DNA of 64,000 nucleotides, from NCBI GenBank assembly GCA_050633785.1, contig JBOEHE010000006.1:1-64000 (forward strand), in the 5' to 3' direction. The DNA is from CALKZN01 sp050633785. GTDB taxonomy: Bacteria > Pseudomonadota > Gammaproteobacteria > Arenicellales > Arenicellaceae. Both the position numbers and the translations under genes were made by a program. Each line of letters starts with the position of its first letter. Position 1 is the first letter of the stretch. This document shows, one piece after another, positions 1-9,410 of this stretch. The notes beneath the pieces are model-generated. The model saw only the letters and a program-made list of their open reading frames with translations. It was not told the DNA's origin and did not search any database.

Positions 1-1
1 T

Positions 2-21
2 TTAGTGTGAACAGACCCTAG
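2..21. repeat. Degenerate copy of a transposon-end-like repeat
   Basis: This 20-bp stretch matches the right arm of the perfect inverted repeat at 62321-62340 at 19 of 20 positions; position 15 is A instead of G. It ends in CTAG, and a second CTAG lies at 34-37, six bases before the trkH stop codon. The position just downstream of a gene and the CTAG border are the same as at the other copy. It may be the end of an element lying outside the window, or a relic. The similarity is seen directly; the mobile origin is inferred. Confidence 0.6.
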
Positions 22-42
22 GGCTTACAGGCTCTAGATGGT

Positions 43-1494
43 TTAGTTTCTCCAGAAGGTGGTGGTGAATAATACTAATAAGGTGAACAGTTCAAGTCGT
101 CCTAATAACATGGCAAAGGTCAGTATCCATTTTGCGCTATTGGATAAGGCGGTATAGTTTTCTGCTACTTCCCCTAAGCCAGGACCCAGATTGTTGAGGC
201 AGGCAGCAGCAGCTGAAAAGGCTGTGACCCAATCAGTGCCAACAGCGCATAATGCCAGGCTGATCATCACAAAGCTCAAAATATACAAAGAGAAAAATGC
301 CCAGACACCGCTGATGACATTTTCATTGATAACATGGTTGCCAAGTTTGATTGAAAGTAAGGCATTTGGATGCACCAGACGCACAATTTCACGTTTACCT
401 TGTTTGTAGAGCAATTGGATGCGCATCACTTTTATGCCTCCGGCTGTTGACCCAGCACAGCCTCCAACAAAACTCCCGACGATTAATAATAAAGGCAATA
501 CACCAGGCCACCAGGCAAAACCACTGGAAGTGAAGCCTGTTGTTGTCGCCACTGAAACGACATGAAAGATTCCTTGTTGAAACCCTTCAATGGCGGATGG
601 AAACACCTTGGATGTTATCAAAAGTAAACAGATGATTATGGTGCTGATCAACAGTATAGTCAGAAACGCTATATATTCGCTGTCACGGATGTAGCGTAAC
701 AATGAGCGTGATTTGAAAGCCAGAAAGTGCAGCGAGAAGTTAGCCGAAGCCAGTAGCATGAATACAATTGCTACAGTTTCAATCAATGAACTGTTAAAGA
801 ATCCAATGCTTTGATCGTGGGTGGAAAAACCACCAATAGCGATGGTTGAGAAGCTGTGGCAAATAGCATCAAACGCATCCATGCCAGCCAGCCAATATGC
901 AATAGCGCAGATGACGGTAAGGCCGAAATAAAGATACCACAAGGCTTTGGCGGTTTCGGTGATCCGGGGTTTCAGTTTTGAATCTTTCATCGGGCCAGGT
1001 GTTTCAGCCCTGTAGAGCTGCATGCCGCCTACGCCCAGCATAGGCATGATAGCCACTGCCAGAACAACAATTCCCATGCCGCCCAACCATTGCAATTGCT
1101 GTCGATAGTACAAAATGGACTTAGGCATCTCCTCAAGGTTGGGGATGACAGTGGCTCCAGTTGTGGTCAGGCCCGACATGGATTCAAAAAAAGCATCCGT
1201 TACTGATAAGCTGGCCTGTGCACTGAGATAGAACGGAAATGCTCCGAATAGTCCCAGAACAGTCCAGAATAAAACAACGACTACGAATCCATCACGATAG
1301 CGAAGTTCATGATGATGACTTTTACCGGGCAGCCAGAATAGCAAGCCCATCAGTAAAGTACCTATGAAAATAGCGATAAAGGAAAAAGCATTGCCATCCT
1401 GATATATCCACGATACCAGCACGGGAGGCAAATGGGTGGCGGAAAAGAGCACCAGTAGCACACCGAGGATTCGTGTTATCGTTTTAAAGTCCAT
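43..1494 (-). CDS. trkH: Trk potassium uptake protein, TrkH family
   Basis: This is the membrane subunit of the Trk potassium uptake system, which moves K+ into the cytoplasm with the help of TrkA. The 483-residue length is usual for TrkH/TrkG. The protein is polytopic, and the selectivity-filter-like pore segments can be seen as SGLTTTGATV, AIGGFSTHD, TTTGFTSSG and the later LNNLGPGLG. It is the last gene of a minus-strand run, 46 bases after trkA, so co-transcription is likely. The ATG follows a short gap and the N-terminus begins with a hydrophobic helix. A transposon-end-like repeat sits immediately past the stop codon. Confidence 0.96.
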   Translation of the reverse strand: MDFKTITRILGVLLVLFSATHLPPVLVSWIYQDGNAFSFIAIFIGTLLMGLLFWLPGKSHHHELRYRDGFVVVVLFWTVLGLFGAFPFYLSAQASLSVTDAFFESMSGLTTTGATVIPNLEEMPKSILYYRQQLQWLGGMGIVVLAVAIMPMLGVGGMQLYRAETPGPMKDSKLKPRITETAKALWYLYFGLTVICAIAYWLAGMDAFDAICHSFSTIAIGGFSTHDQSIGFFNSSLIETVAIVFMLLASANFSLHFLAFKSRSLLRYIRDSEYIAFLTILLISTIIICLLLITSKVFPSAIEGFQQGIFHVVSVATTTGFTSSGFAWWPGVLPLLLIVGSFVGGCAGSTAGGIKVMRIQLLYKQGKREIVRLVHPNALLSIKLGNHVINENVISGVWAFFSLYILSFVMISLALCAVGTDWVTAFSAAAACLNNLGPGLGEVAENYTALSNSAKWILTFAMLLGRLELFTLLVLFTTTFWRN

Positions 1495-1540
1495 ACTGTT
1501 CGATGATATTCGATAAGGTTGTTGAGGGTGGAGGCAGTCG

Positions 1541-2917
1541 CTACAGGAATGTCACATCGACTTGGAACAATTGTTCTACATCGTGAATATACTTTTTATC
1601 CACCATGAATAGAATAACGTGATCTTCGGGTTCTATTACGACATCTTTTTTAGGCATTATGACATCTTCACCGCGAACAATAGCGCCGATTCCTGTACCA
1701 GGAGGCAAGGGCAGGTCACGCACATTAACACCAACTACCTTAGACGATTCAGCGTCGCCATGTGCAATAGCCTCAATGGCTTCGGCGCGGCCAAGACGCA
1801 GAGAATGAACCGCGACAACGTCACCGCGTCGGATATGTGCCAGGATGCTGCCCGTGGTTGCAACTTTGGGGGAGATGACGACATTGACGTCTTTGTGTTT
1901 GAGTTTATCGAGATAGACATCACGGTTCACCAGAGCCATAACGCGTTTTGCACCGATTTGTTTGGCAACCATGGCTGATAAAATATTAGTCTCATCGCTT
2001 TGGGTAATAGCGCAGAAAACATCGGTCCCACTGATGTTTTCCTGTTGCAGTAGTTCGATATCAGAAGCATCACCATTTAACACGACAGTGTCGCGCAATG
2101 AGTCGGAAATTTTTTGTGCCCGTTGCAGGTCCTTTTCAACAATTTTGACACTCAGTCCCTTGCGTTCAAGGTTTTTGGCCAGGTTCAGGCCGATATTGCC
2201 GCCGCCTGCCAAAATGACTCGACGGACTTTGATGTCCATATTACGCATCATGCCCATGATTTTTAAAATGTTTTTGCGGGCAGCGACGAAGAATATTTCA
2301 TCGTCAGCCTGAAAGACGGTACTCGATTTTGGTGTGATAACCTCAGCACCGCGATAAATGGCCGCGATACGCGCTTCAGCTTCCATCAGTTGAGCCAGGT
2401 TGCCTATGCGTTGCCCCACCATTGGGCCGTCAGCAAAGACTTTCATGCCAACCAGTTGCACCAGCCCATCAGCAAAGTCCAGTACCTGGCGAGAGCCGGG
2501 ATATTCGATCAGTCTGGAAATATGATTGGTCAGAATCTGTTCAGGGCTGATCACAACATCGATTTTCATACCAGCATTTTTGTCAAATAATGATGGGTTA
2601 TCCAGATAATCCTGTGAACGGATGCGAGCGATTTTAGTGGGTGTATTGAATTGGATATCAGCAATCTGGCAGGCCGCCATATTGATTTCATCACTGTCGG
2701 TAACTGCCAGCAGTAAATCCGCATCTTCAGCTCCTGCGTTTTCCAGAACAGATGGGTGGGCGGCATGGCCTACTACGGTCCGCATATCCAGTCGGTGTTG
2801 CATCTGTTTTAACAGGGTCGCGTTTAAATCAACCAGAGTAATATCATTGCCTTCACCAACCAGCACCTCTGCCATTGAACAGCCAACCTGGCTGGCTCCC
2901 AGAATAATAATCTTCAT
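1541..2917 (-). CDS. trkA: Trk system potassium uptake protein TrkA
   Basis: This is the cytoplasmic NAD(H)-binding regulatory subunit of Trk. Its 458 residues contain two tandem RCK units, each with a Rossmann-type nucleotide-binding start: GASQVGCSMAEV near residue 7 and GGGNIGLNLAKN near 238. Each is followed by a TrkA-C lobe. The length and double-unit architecture match proteobacterial TrkA. The start lies four bases downstream of the ntrX-like stop and the gene precedes trkH, so the potassium transporter genes appear to be transcribed with the two-component system. Confidence 0.96.
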   Translation of the reverse strand: MKIIILGASQVGCSMAEVLVGEGNDITLVDLNATLLKQMQHRLDMRTVVGHAAHPSVLENAGAEDADLLLAVTDSDEINMAACQIADIQFNTPTKIARIRSQDYLDNPSLFDKNAGMKIDVVISPEQILTNHISRLIEYPGSRQVLDFADGLVQLVGMKVFADGPMVGQRIGNLAQLMEAEARIAAIYRGAEVITPKSSTVFQADDEIFFVAARKNILKIMGMMRNMDIKVRRVILAGGGNIGLNLAKNLERKGLSVKIVEKDLQRAQKISDSLRDTVVLNGDASDIELLQQENISGTDVFCAITQSDETNILSAMVAKQIGAKRVMALVNRDVYLDKLKHKDVNVVISPKVATTGSILAHIRRGDVVAVHSLRLGRAEAIEAIAHGDAESSKVVGVNVRDLPLPPGTGIGAIVRGEDVIMPKKDVVIEPEDHVILFMVDKKYIHDVEQLFQVDVTFL

Positions 2918-2921
2918 AATA

Positions 2922-4310
2922 TTAACCCTGGCCTGGATTTTTGGGGTCTATCCCCAGAGCTTTTAGTTTTCGATACAGGTGAGTTCTCTCCATACCGATG
3001 TTTTTGGCTAATAAACTGACGTTTCCGCTGACTTTATTCAAGTGAAATTGTAAGTACATTGTTTCAAAGTTTTCTTTTGCATCACGCATATTCAAATCGA
3101 AAAAGTTCGGAAAAGTGAGCGGTTCATTCGAACTTATATCGGCTTCATTGCTGATGGCTTCCGTAAATTCCTGTTCACTGATTTCATCCGAGGGGTTGAG
3201 TAATAATAAACGATTGATCACGTTAATCATCTGCCGAATATTGCCGGGCCAGGAATAGTTCATCATAGCGTCCACGGCACCTGGCAGGAAATTGCGTTTA
3301 TTGATGTTGTTCAGTGTGGCCAGGCGTTGGCAATGGAATTCAGCCAGCGCTTTAATATCCTGACGCCGGTTACGCAGAGCAGGTACTTTGATTGGAATGA
3401 CATTAAGGCGAAAATATAAATCTTCGCGAAAGCGTCCTTCACGCACTGCTTTTTCAGGATCACCACTGGTCGCGGTGATCACACGCACGTCAAAATCGAT
3501 ATATTGTTTGCCACCAACCCGTAGCAGCCTGCTTTCCTGTAAGGCACTTAACAGTTTTCCCTGGGTTTCAAAATCAAGATCGAGTACTTCATTGATAAAC
3601 AAGGTCCCCATATGTGCTTCTTCAAAGCAACCTGCTTGACTGCTCTGGTCCGTTTCGACCCCGAATAAACGGGTGGCGATACTTTCAGGGGGTGTTGCTG
3701 CCAGATTTAACAGCACGAAAGCGCCATTGCGTTGGCTGGTGTAATGGACGCTTTGTGCAACAACATGTTTTCCAGTGCCGACCTCACCGGTCAGAAAAAT
3801 CCAGCTGTTGGTGGGGCCAAGCAGTTTTATCTGGCGTTTTAGTTCAATGGTTTCAGTGCTATCGCCAATCAGTTCTTTTTGTTCGCCAGAGACGCCTCGC
3901 AGACGTTCATTTTCTTTGCGTAGTTCGTTAGTTTGGACTGCACGCTCGACAGTGAGCAATAATTTGGCGGTGGATAAGGGTTTTTCAAGAAAGTCGTAGG
4001 CACCGATTTTCACTGCTTCAACCGCTGTTTCAACATTACCGTGACCAGAAATCATGATGACTGGCTTTGATAAGTTATGCTCGTCTGTCCAGTGTTTAAG
4101 TAGCTTCAAACCTTCTTCGCTGGCAGAGCCGTCGTCTGCTGGCATCCAGATATCTAATAAGATTAAGTCCGGCTCAAATGACAAAAAAGCCTCATGACCA
4201 CTGGTGGCATCACCGGCTGTTAACACGTCAAAACCTTCGTCACTTAATATGTCTTCGACAATGGTACGAATATCCGGCTCGTCATCGATAATTAGAATTT
4301 TCTGACTCAT
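2922..4310 (-). CDS. ntrX: NtrX-like response regulator with degenerate AAA+ domain
   Basis: This is a three-domain regulator paired with the adjacent NtrY-like kinase. The receiver domain (about 1-120) has the acidic pair D10/E11, phospho-acceptor D53 and K110. The AAA+ domain (about 145-380) has Walker A GEVGTGK at 175-181 and an arginine-finger region at 292-303. The C-terminus carries a Fis-type helix-turn-helix (about 430-455). Two features are odd. The sigma-54-contacting GAFTGA loop is absent: the stretch after LFG at about 215-232 has no such motif. The Walker B Asp is Asn (FINE, N240-E241). It may therefore act without sigma-54, as a repressor or through another sigma factor. The family call is firm; the altered mechanism is inferred. 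Confidence 0.88.
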   Translation of the reverse strand: MSQKILIIDDEPDIRTIVEDILSDEGFDVLTAGDATSGHEAFLSFEPDLILLDIWMPADDGSASEEGLKLLKHWTDEHNLSKPVIMISGHGNVETAVEAVKIGAYDFLEKPLSTAKLLLTVERAVQTNELRKENERLRGVSGEQKELIGDSTETIELKRQIKLLGPTNSWIFLTGEVGTGKHVVAQSVHYTSQRNGAFVLLNLAATPPESIATRLFGVETDQSSQAGCFEEAHMGTLFINEVLDLDFETQGKLLSALQESRLLRVGGKQYIDFDVRVITATSGDPEKAVREGRFREDLYFRLNVIPIKVPALRNRRQDIKALAEFHCQRLATLNNINKRNFLPGAVDAMMNYSWPGNIRQMINVINRLLLLNPSDEISEQEFTEAISNEADISSNEPLTFPNFFDLNMRDAKENFETMYLQFHLNKVSGNVSLLAKNIGMERTHLYRKLKALGIDPKNPGQG

Positions 4311-4318
4311 AATCTCTT

Positions 4319-6517
4319 TTATAGCACAGGATTGCTTTTATGTAGTTGTTCTGTGGTTGGTGTCACTGGTAGGCGAACAATCAATTTACTCCCCTTCGGT
4401 TCTATGTTTTCTGCCCAGACTGAACCACCTAGCTCTTCGACAATGCGTTTGACGATTGCCAGTCCAAGGCCTGAGCCTTTAGCTTTGCTGCTGACATAGG
4501 GTTCAAACAGCGAGTCCTGTAATTCCTTGGGAATGCCAGTGCCATTATCTGTGACTTCGATATCAACATATTCGCCAGCCAGGTTGTTGGTGAGTTGTGT
4601 GCTGATAAGTAGTTGAGGCTTTTCAACAGTTTCCATTGCATGTAAAGCATTGATCACTAAGTTGGCGAACACTTGGCGCAAGGCATTACTGTTACTGTTG
4701 ATTATTGGTAAATCGTTATCGAGTTGCAGTTCGAAATTGCAGGTTTGCGAACTGTGTTGGTGCAGTTCAAGAACATCGCTGAGTAGCTGGTTCAGATTGA
4801 CTTCGGTTTTTTCTGTACGAACTGATTGCGCATAGCTGGAAAAAGCATCAACCATCTCTTTCATGGCATCAACTTGTTGCACGATAGTGCGTGTTGATTT
4901 TTCCAATATGGGCAGGGTGTCGGGTTCGACTTGTCTGGCAAACTTATGCAATATACGCTCCGCAGATAAACGTATGGGCGTTAATGGGTTTTTAATTTCA
5001 TGTGCCAGTCGTCTGGCGACTTCTCCCCAGGCAGCATCCTTTTGAGCTTGAATCAAATTGGTGACATCGTCGAAAACAATGACGCTGCTATTGGCGTGGT
5101 GCGGCAGGGATGAGCCACGGATAATCAGAATTTGTCGGCCTTTTGAACCTAGAACGGTGCGCTCATCCTGCCAGCTTTGCATGTTTTTATTGCTGGCCAT
5201 TTGAATGGCTTCAAAAAAGGGTGCCAGATTTTCATTTTTTGCTGCTAAAGAGGACAGGTTTTCCCCAATGTGTTCTGATAAAACACAGTTGAGAATTTTT
5301 TCAGCAGTGCTGTTTGTAGTTGCCAATGTTTGTTGATCATCGATAGAAATAACGCCAGATGATAAATTGGACAGCACTGCCTGCAAGTATTCACGCTGAG
5401 CCTCCGTTTCTTTTTGGCTGCGACTGGCGACACCTTGAGCGTAGTTGATTTGCTGGGTCATATCATTAAATGAACCGACTAATATGCCCAGTTCATCGTT
5501 GCTGTGTATTGGCAGTTGCATATCATAATTACCTGCCGCAACTTCCTTAGTGCCGGAAGCTAGTGTGCCTAATGGTGCAACGATGCGCCTGGAAACGTAA
5601 AAAGCTGCCAGACAGGATAATAGCAGCGTCGCCAGAGAAATCAGACTTAAGGTTAAGATCAGGCTTAAGCGTAATGGAGCTCTGGAGAAAACCATCTGGT
5701 CATATTGTGATTTGGCCGACTCCACATTACGTGCCAAATTGGCATAGCGCAATGGTAGCGGTTTAACTGCTTGAATAGCGCGAATGGGCAAGCCGATGTT
5801 CTTGCTGTATACGGGGCTTATGACGCGTAATTGTTGAGTGCCGCTGCTAATTGGTTCGACTGAAGAGTAACTCTGTCCAAGTTGAACTTGTGTCAGTGCG
5901 CTGGCGTCAGGCATGTCAGGTATTAAAGAGTTGTCGTCGGTGTCACTGGCAATAATGCGACCATTAGGAGTCAGTAATGAGATCTCGCTGTATTTATAAC
6001 GTTCACGAACATCGTTGAGAAAGCGGACCATTTCCCAGGGTTCATAAATTTCGGCAACATTTTTGCTGTGTTCCTCCACTTCCTTGAGCATGTCCTGTTT
6101 GACAATTTCAAGTGAATTTTGTCCTAATAGCAGAGCATCGCTGATGGCTTGTTCAACCCGGACATCAAACCAGCTGTCAACGCCTTTATTCAAAAACTGT
6201 ACGGCAAAATAATAGACCAGTAGCAGTGGGATAAAATTGAGCAAGACAAACATGCCCACCAGTCTTAATGACAGTTTTGATCCCAGTATCTGGTTGCGGT
6301 ATTGCCGATAGAGAATGACGACATTGATCAACACCAGCAACAGCAATAAGATTATGCCGACTATGTTGGCGACAATGATCCAGTATTGTGCTTTACCAGA
6401 AATATCAGAAAGCAGTGAATTAGCAACTAGGAAACACAGTGAAATGACCAATATGCTCGCAACCAGCAATAAAGGGACGGGTTTCGAGAGTTTAAGAATC
6501 AGGGCTTTAATGGCCAT
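4319..6517 (-). CDS. ntrY: NtrY-like membrane sensor histidine kinase
   Basis: This 732-residue sensor kinase phosphorylates the neighbouring NtrX-like regulator. Visible in order are three N-terminal membrane helices (about 15-37, 46-70 and 85-108), an extracytoplasmic sensor region, a fourth helix (about 285-308), a HAMP linker (about 309-360), a PAS domain (about 370-490), the H-box HEIKNPLTPI with phospho-acceptor H506, and an ATPase domain with DNGTGIP and GSGLGLAIV. This architecture is that of NtrY, which in other proteobacteria responds to nitrogen or redox state. The signal here is unknown. The start overlaps the preceding DUF4390 gene by 19 bases, which implies translational coupling. 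Confidence 0.93.
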   Translation of the reverse strand: MAIKALILKLSKPVPLLLVASILVISLCFLVANSLLSDISGKAQYWIIVANIVGIILLLLLVLINVVILYRQYRNQILGSKLSLRLVGMFVLLNFIPLLLVYYFAVQFLNKGVDSWFDVRVEQAISDALLLGQNSLEIVKQDMLKEVEEHSKNVAEIYEPWEMVRFLNDVRERYKYSEISLLTPNGRIIASDTDDNSLIPDMPDASALTQVQLGQSYSSVEPISSGTQQLRVISPVYSKNIGLPIRAIQAVKPLPLRYANLARNVESAKSQYDQMVFSRAPLRLSLILTLSLISLATLLLSCLAAFYVSRRIVAPLGTLASGTKEVAAGNYDMQLPIHSNDELGILVGSFNDMTQQINYAQGVASRSQKETEAQREYLQAVLSNLSSGVISIDDQQTLATTNSTAEKILNCVLSEHIGENLSSLAAKNENLAPFFEAIQMASNKNMQSWQDERTVLGSKGRQILIIRGSSLPHHANSSVIVFDDVTNLIQAQKDAAWGEVARRLAHEIKNPLTPIRLSAERILHKFARQVEPDTLPILEKSTRTIVQQVDAMKEMVDAFSSYAQSVRTEKTEVNLNQLLSDVLELHQHSSQTCNFELQLDNDLPIINSNSNALRQVFANLVINALHAMETVEKPQLLISTQLTNNLAGEYVDIEVTDNGTGIPKELQDSLFEPYVSSKAKGSGLGLAIVKRIVEELGGSVWAENIEPKGSKLIVRLPVTPTTEQLHKSNPVL

Positions 6518-7074
6518 ATACTCCAGTTGCTATCGTGATGCCAGTGTTTTGAAAAGAATGCTTTGAAGCGCAGTGGACCTGGCAGCCGATATATGTCGAC
6601 ATAACTGCGCACGGCAATATCTGTCATTTGAGGGTCGTGTTGAATAGTTAAAGAGACGGATTGACCCAAATAACTCAGGGCTTCTTGTATCGAGGTAAAA
6701 ATATCCAGCTTGTTGCCACGGAAGCTTCTCAAGAGATAACGGTTTGACAATGAGTGTCGCTCCAGCTGGTAAACTGCTGTGGTCAATACGCTGTAGGATG
6801 AACCCAGCCAGTTTTTTTTGGGTTTGGCGTATTCAACTACGATGCTTATGGGAACTCCGTGATTGATGGCTTCAATTAATTGTTCGGATAAGGATAGTTC
6901 CAGTTGACTGAAAATGGTAATTTCTGAACCAGAGTGTGAGCTTAAAACATTTTCAACTACGAATGTCTGATGTGATGTAGCGCGGGCTTCTGACCCAGGC
7001 CAGAGCATGGCTAAAGTGATGCAGAAGCACAATGTGATCAAGCTAGAAGAGCGAGGTGACAATAAGCCGTTCAT
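6499..7074 (-). CDS. DUF4390 family envelope protein
   Basis: This is a protein of 191 residues with an N-terminal signal sequence (hydrophobic core about residues 12-26, Ala-rich cleavage region near EARA) followed by a beta-rich soluble region. It resembles the DUF4390 family, which is regularly found between rsmB and an NtrY-type kinase in Gammaproteobacteria. Its biochemical role is unknown. The 19-base overlap with the kinase gene and the conserved neighbourhood suggest it may act on the extracytoplasmic side of NtrY signalling. That is an inference from gene order alone. Confidence 0.8.
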   Translation of the reverse strand: MNGLLSPRSSSLITLCFCITLAMLWPGSEARATSHQTFVVENVLSSHSGSEITIFSQLELSLSEQLIEAINHGVPISIVVEYAKPKKNWLGSSYSVLTTAVYQLERHSLSNRYLLRSFRGNKLDIFTSIQEALSYLGQSVSLTIQHDPQMTDIAVRSYVDIYRLPGPLRFKAFFSKHWHHDSNWSIWPLKP

Positions 7075-7103
7075 AGTTTACTTGCTAAGAGAAATCTATG
7101 TCA

Positions 7104-8426
7104 TTATTCAGTGACTTTGCGAATAAGGCAATAGTAAAAACCATCCATATCGGATATTCCAGGCAATGTCTGTTGTCCAAACTGTTGTTGCAGAGCTGTT
7201 GGGTGGTCAAATTCAATAACTTTGGCCTGTGGATGTTGTGAGATAAATTGGCTGATTTGCTGATCATTTTCTTCGGGAAAAATGGAGCAGGTTGTATACA
7301 GCAGTAAGCCATCATTTGCCAATAGTTCCCAACAGCATACGAGTATTTGTTGCTGTAGAGCTACCAGTTGTTCCACATCACGGGGAGTGCGGTGATGCTT
7401 GATGTCTGGGTGGCGGCGAATGACTCCGGTGCCAGAACAGGGGGCGTCGAGTAAAATTCGGTCGTAGTGTTTGTTGTCCCACCAAGGTTGCGAGTTGCTG
7501 GCGTCACCGGATAAAATGCGTGCTGATAATTGCAGTCTGTCCAAAGTTTCTGCGAGCTTCAGATTGCGTTTGCCGCCGACATCCAGAGCATCAACCTCGG
7601 CTTTGTTGTCACATTGTTCTAACAATAAGGCTGTTTTTCCTCCTGGGGCTGCACATGCGTCGAGGACTCGTTGTTTTGCTTCAACGGGTAAAATATTTGC
7701 GATCATCTGAGAAGCTGTATCCTGTACCGAGACCCAGCCATCCATAAAGTGGGGTAAGTGATTGACTGGCTGGCTACCACCCAGGCGAATACCTATGGAT
7801 GAATAGCTGTCTGGAGATGCCTTGATCTCAGCACTGTCCAATAACTCAAGGTATTCCTCTCGGCTGGTTTTTCGGGTATTAACCCGTAAACACATCGGGG
7901 CCTGTGCATTGTTTGCGGCGAAAATTGCCTTGGCTTGCTCCGGCCATGCTTGTTGAATGCGTTCTATCATCCAGCTTGGGTGGGAGTAGTGGGTTGAGTG
8001 ATTGACCTGTTTTGTGTTGCGGAGATACTGCCTTAAGCAAGCATTGATAAGGCCTTTTGCCCAGTCTTTCCCCAGTTCTTTGCAGCATTTTACGGTGTCA
8101 GCTACGGCAGCATGTGCAGGTGTGTTGAGGTGTTGGATTTGATAAAGTCCTGTCAGCAGGACGTAGAGTACAAGCTGTTCTTTTTGACGTAAGGGTTTTT
8201 TCAGTAATTTTCGGCTGGAGTCCTGTAGTTGCCAGAACCAGCGAAGTACACCAAAGGTTAAAGTCTGTACGAAAGCTCGATCCGCTTTAGGGTAGTCCTC
8301 AGGAATGGTCGAATCAAGTGCTTCATCCACAGACATTCCCTGCTCGATGACCTGCCAGCAAATGTAGGCTGCCAGACTTCGGGAGTGCCTGGTTTTGAGT
8401 TTGGATGATGAAAAGGGCTTAGACAA
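7104..8426 (-). CDS. rsmB: 16S rRNA (cytosine-967-C5)-methyltransferase RsmB
   Basis: RsmB methylates C967 of 16S rRNA using S-adenosylmethionine. The 440 residues match the family. An N-terminal NusB-like helical domain (about 1-150) is followed by the methyltransferase fold with the SAM-binding start DACAAPGGKT. The two catalytic cysteines are in DAPCSGTGVIRRHPD and TTCSIFPEEN. The start overlaps the end of fmt by eight bases, the usual fmt-rsmB coupling in Gammaproteobacteria. Confidence 0.96.
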   Translation of the reverse strand: MSKPFSSSKLKTRHSRSLAAYICWQVIEQGMSVDEALDSTIPEDYPKADRAFVQTLTFGVLRWFWQLQDSSRKLLKKPLRQKEQLVLYVLLTGLYQIQHLNTPAHAAVADTVKCCKELGKDWAKGLINACLRQYLRNTKQVNHSTHYSHPSWMIERIQQAWPEQAKAIFAANNAQAPMCLRVNTRKTSREEYLELLDSAEIKASPDSYSSIGIRLGGSQPVNHLPHFMDGWVSVQDTASQMIANILPVEAKQRVLDACAAPGGKTALLLEQCDNKAEVDALDVGGKRNLKLAETLDRLQLSARILSGDASNSQPWWDNKHYDRILLDAPCSGTGVIRRHPDIKHHRTPRDVEQLVALQQQILVCCWELLANDGLLLYTTCSIFPEENDQQISQFISQHPQAKVIEFDHPTALQQQFGQQTLPGISDMDGFYYCLIRKVTE

Positions 8427-9363
8427 ACTGTTGGCCAGCTACTAGTTTTTGACCATTAAGAAATTCACCACATTCCAGAGGTTTCCCGCCATCTCGTTGG
8501 AGTCGTTTGATGAAGATACTGCCTTGGCCGCAAGCGACCTGAATGCCGTTATTGTCAGCACTGATAATTGTGCCGGGTGCTGCGTTTTGCAGCTTTTGAC
8601 TTTCTTCATTGTGGGCAAAAGTGCTGAACCAGATGCGTATGCGTTTTTGCTCCAGTGTCGTCTGACAGATAGGCCAGGGGTTGAATGCGCGTATTTGGCA
8701 ATCAATGCTTTTTGCTGATTGGGACCAATCTATCAAAGCCTCCGATTTGGTGATCTTTTGTGCGTAGGTACTATTGTCATGATCTTGGCTGACTGCTGTG
8801 ATTGTGCCGGCTTCCAATGCAGGCAAAACCTGGGTCAGTGCATGCGCGCCCTGTTCGGCTAAACGGTCATGTAAGCTGGCGCTAGTGTCGTCTTGATTAA
8901 TGTCTGTTCTGACTTCAGACAAAACTGGTCCCGTGTCCAAGCCAAGTTCCATTTGCATGATACATATACCGGTTTGCTCGTCACCAGCTTCCAATGAGCG
9001 TTGAATCGGGGCTGCCCCGCGCCATTTGGGCAATAAAGAAGCGTGAATATTCAGGCAACCCAAACGAGGAATATCCAGTATTTCCTGAGGTAACAGCATG
9101 CCATAAGCAACGACTACCATAACATCAGGAGACAGTTGGCGTATTTCCTGTGCTGCTTCCGGCGTTTTCAGAGATATTGGTTGTTTGACTGGAATGTTGT
9201 GCTCTAAAGCACATTGTTTGACAGGAGGGGGTAATATTTTTTGCCCTCGACCTGTTTTTTTATCAGGTTGAGTATAAACGCAAATCAGTTCATGCCCTGT
9301 ATTAATCAACGAATTCAATGCCGGAACGGAAAAATCTGGAGTGCCAGCAAAAATAATGCGCAT
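8419..9363 (-). CDS. fmt: Methionyl-tRNA formyltransferase
   Basis: Fmt formylates Met-tRNA(fMet) with 10-formyl-tetrahydrofolate to make the initiator tRNA. The 314-residue length is standard. The N-terminal formyltransferase domain shows the folate-site motif HASLLPKWRGAAPIQ and the region GLDTGPVL. The C-terminal OB-like tRNA-binding domain follows (about 210-310). It lies 47 bases after def and overlaps rsmB, which forms the common def-fmt-rsmB operon. The ATG start aligns with the conserved N-terminus MRIIFAGTPDF. Confidence 0.97.
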   Translation of the reverse strand: MRIIFAGTPDFSVPALNSLINTGHELICVYTQPDKKTGRGQKILPPPVKQCALEHNIPVKQPISLKTPEAAQEIRQLSPDVMVVVAYGMLLPQEILDIPRLGCLNIHASLLPKWRGAAPIQRSLEAGDEQTGICIMQMELGLDTGPVLSEVRTDINQDDTSASLHDRLAEQGAHALTQVLPALEAGTITAVSQDHDNSTYAQKITKSEALIDWSQSAKSIDCQIRAFNPWPICQTTLEQKRIRIWFSTFAHNEESQKLQNAAPGTIISADNNGIQVACGQGSIFIKRLQRDGGKPLECGEFLNGQKLVAGQQFV

Positions 9364-9410
9364 GGGTTTATTCCTGTTGTTGTCTTTTTATTGTATTTGG
9401 TAGCTGTATT

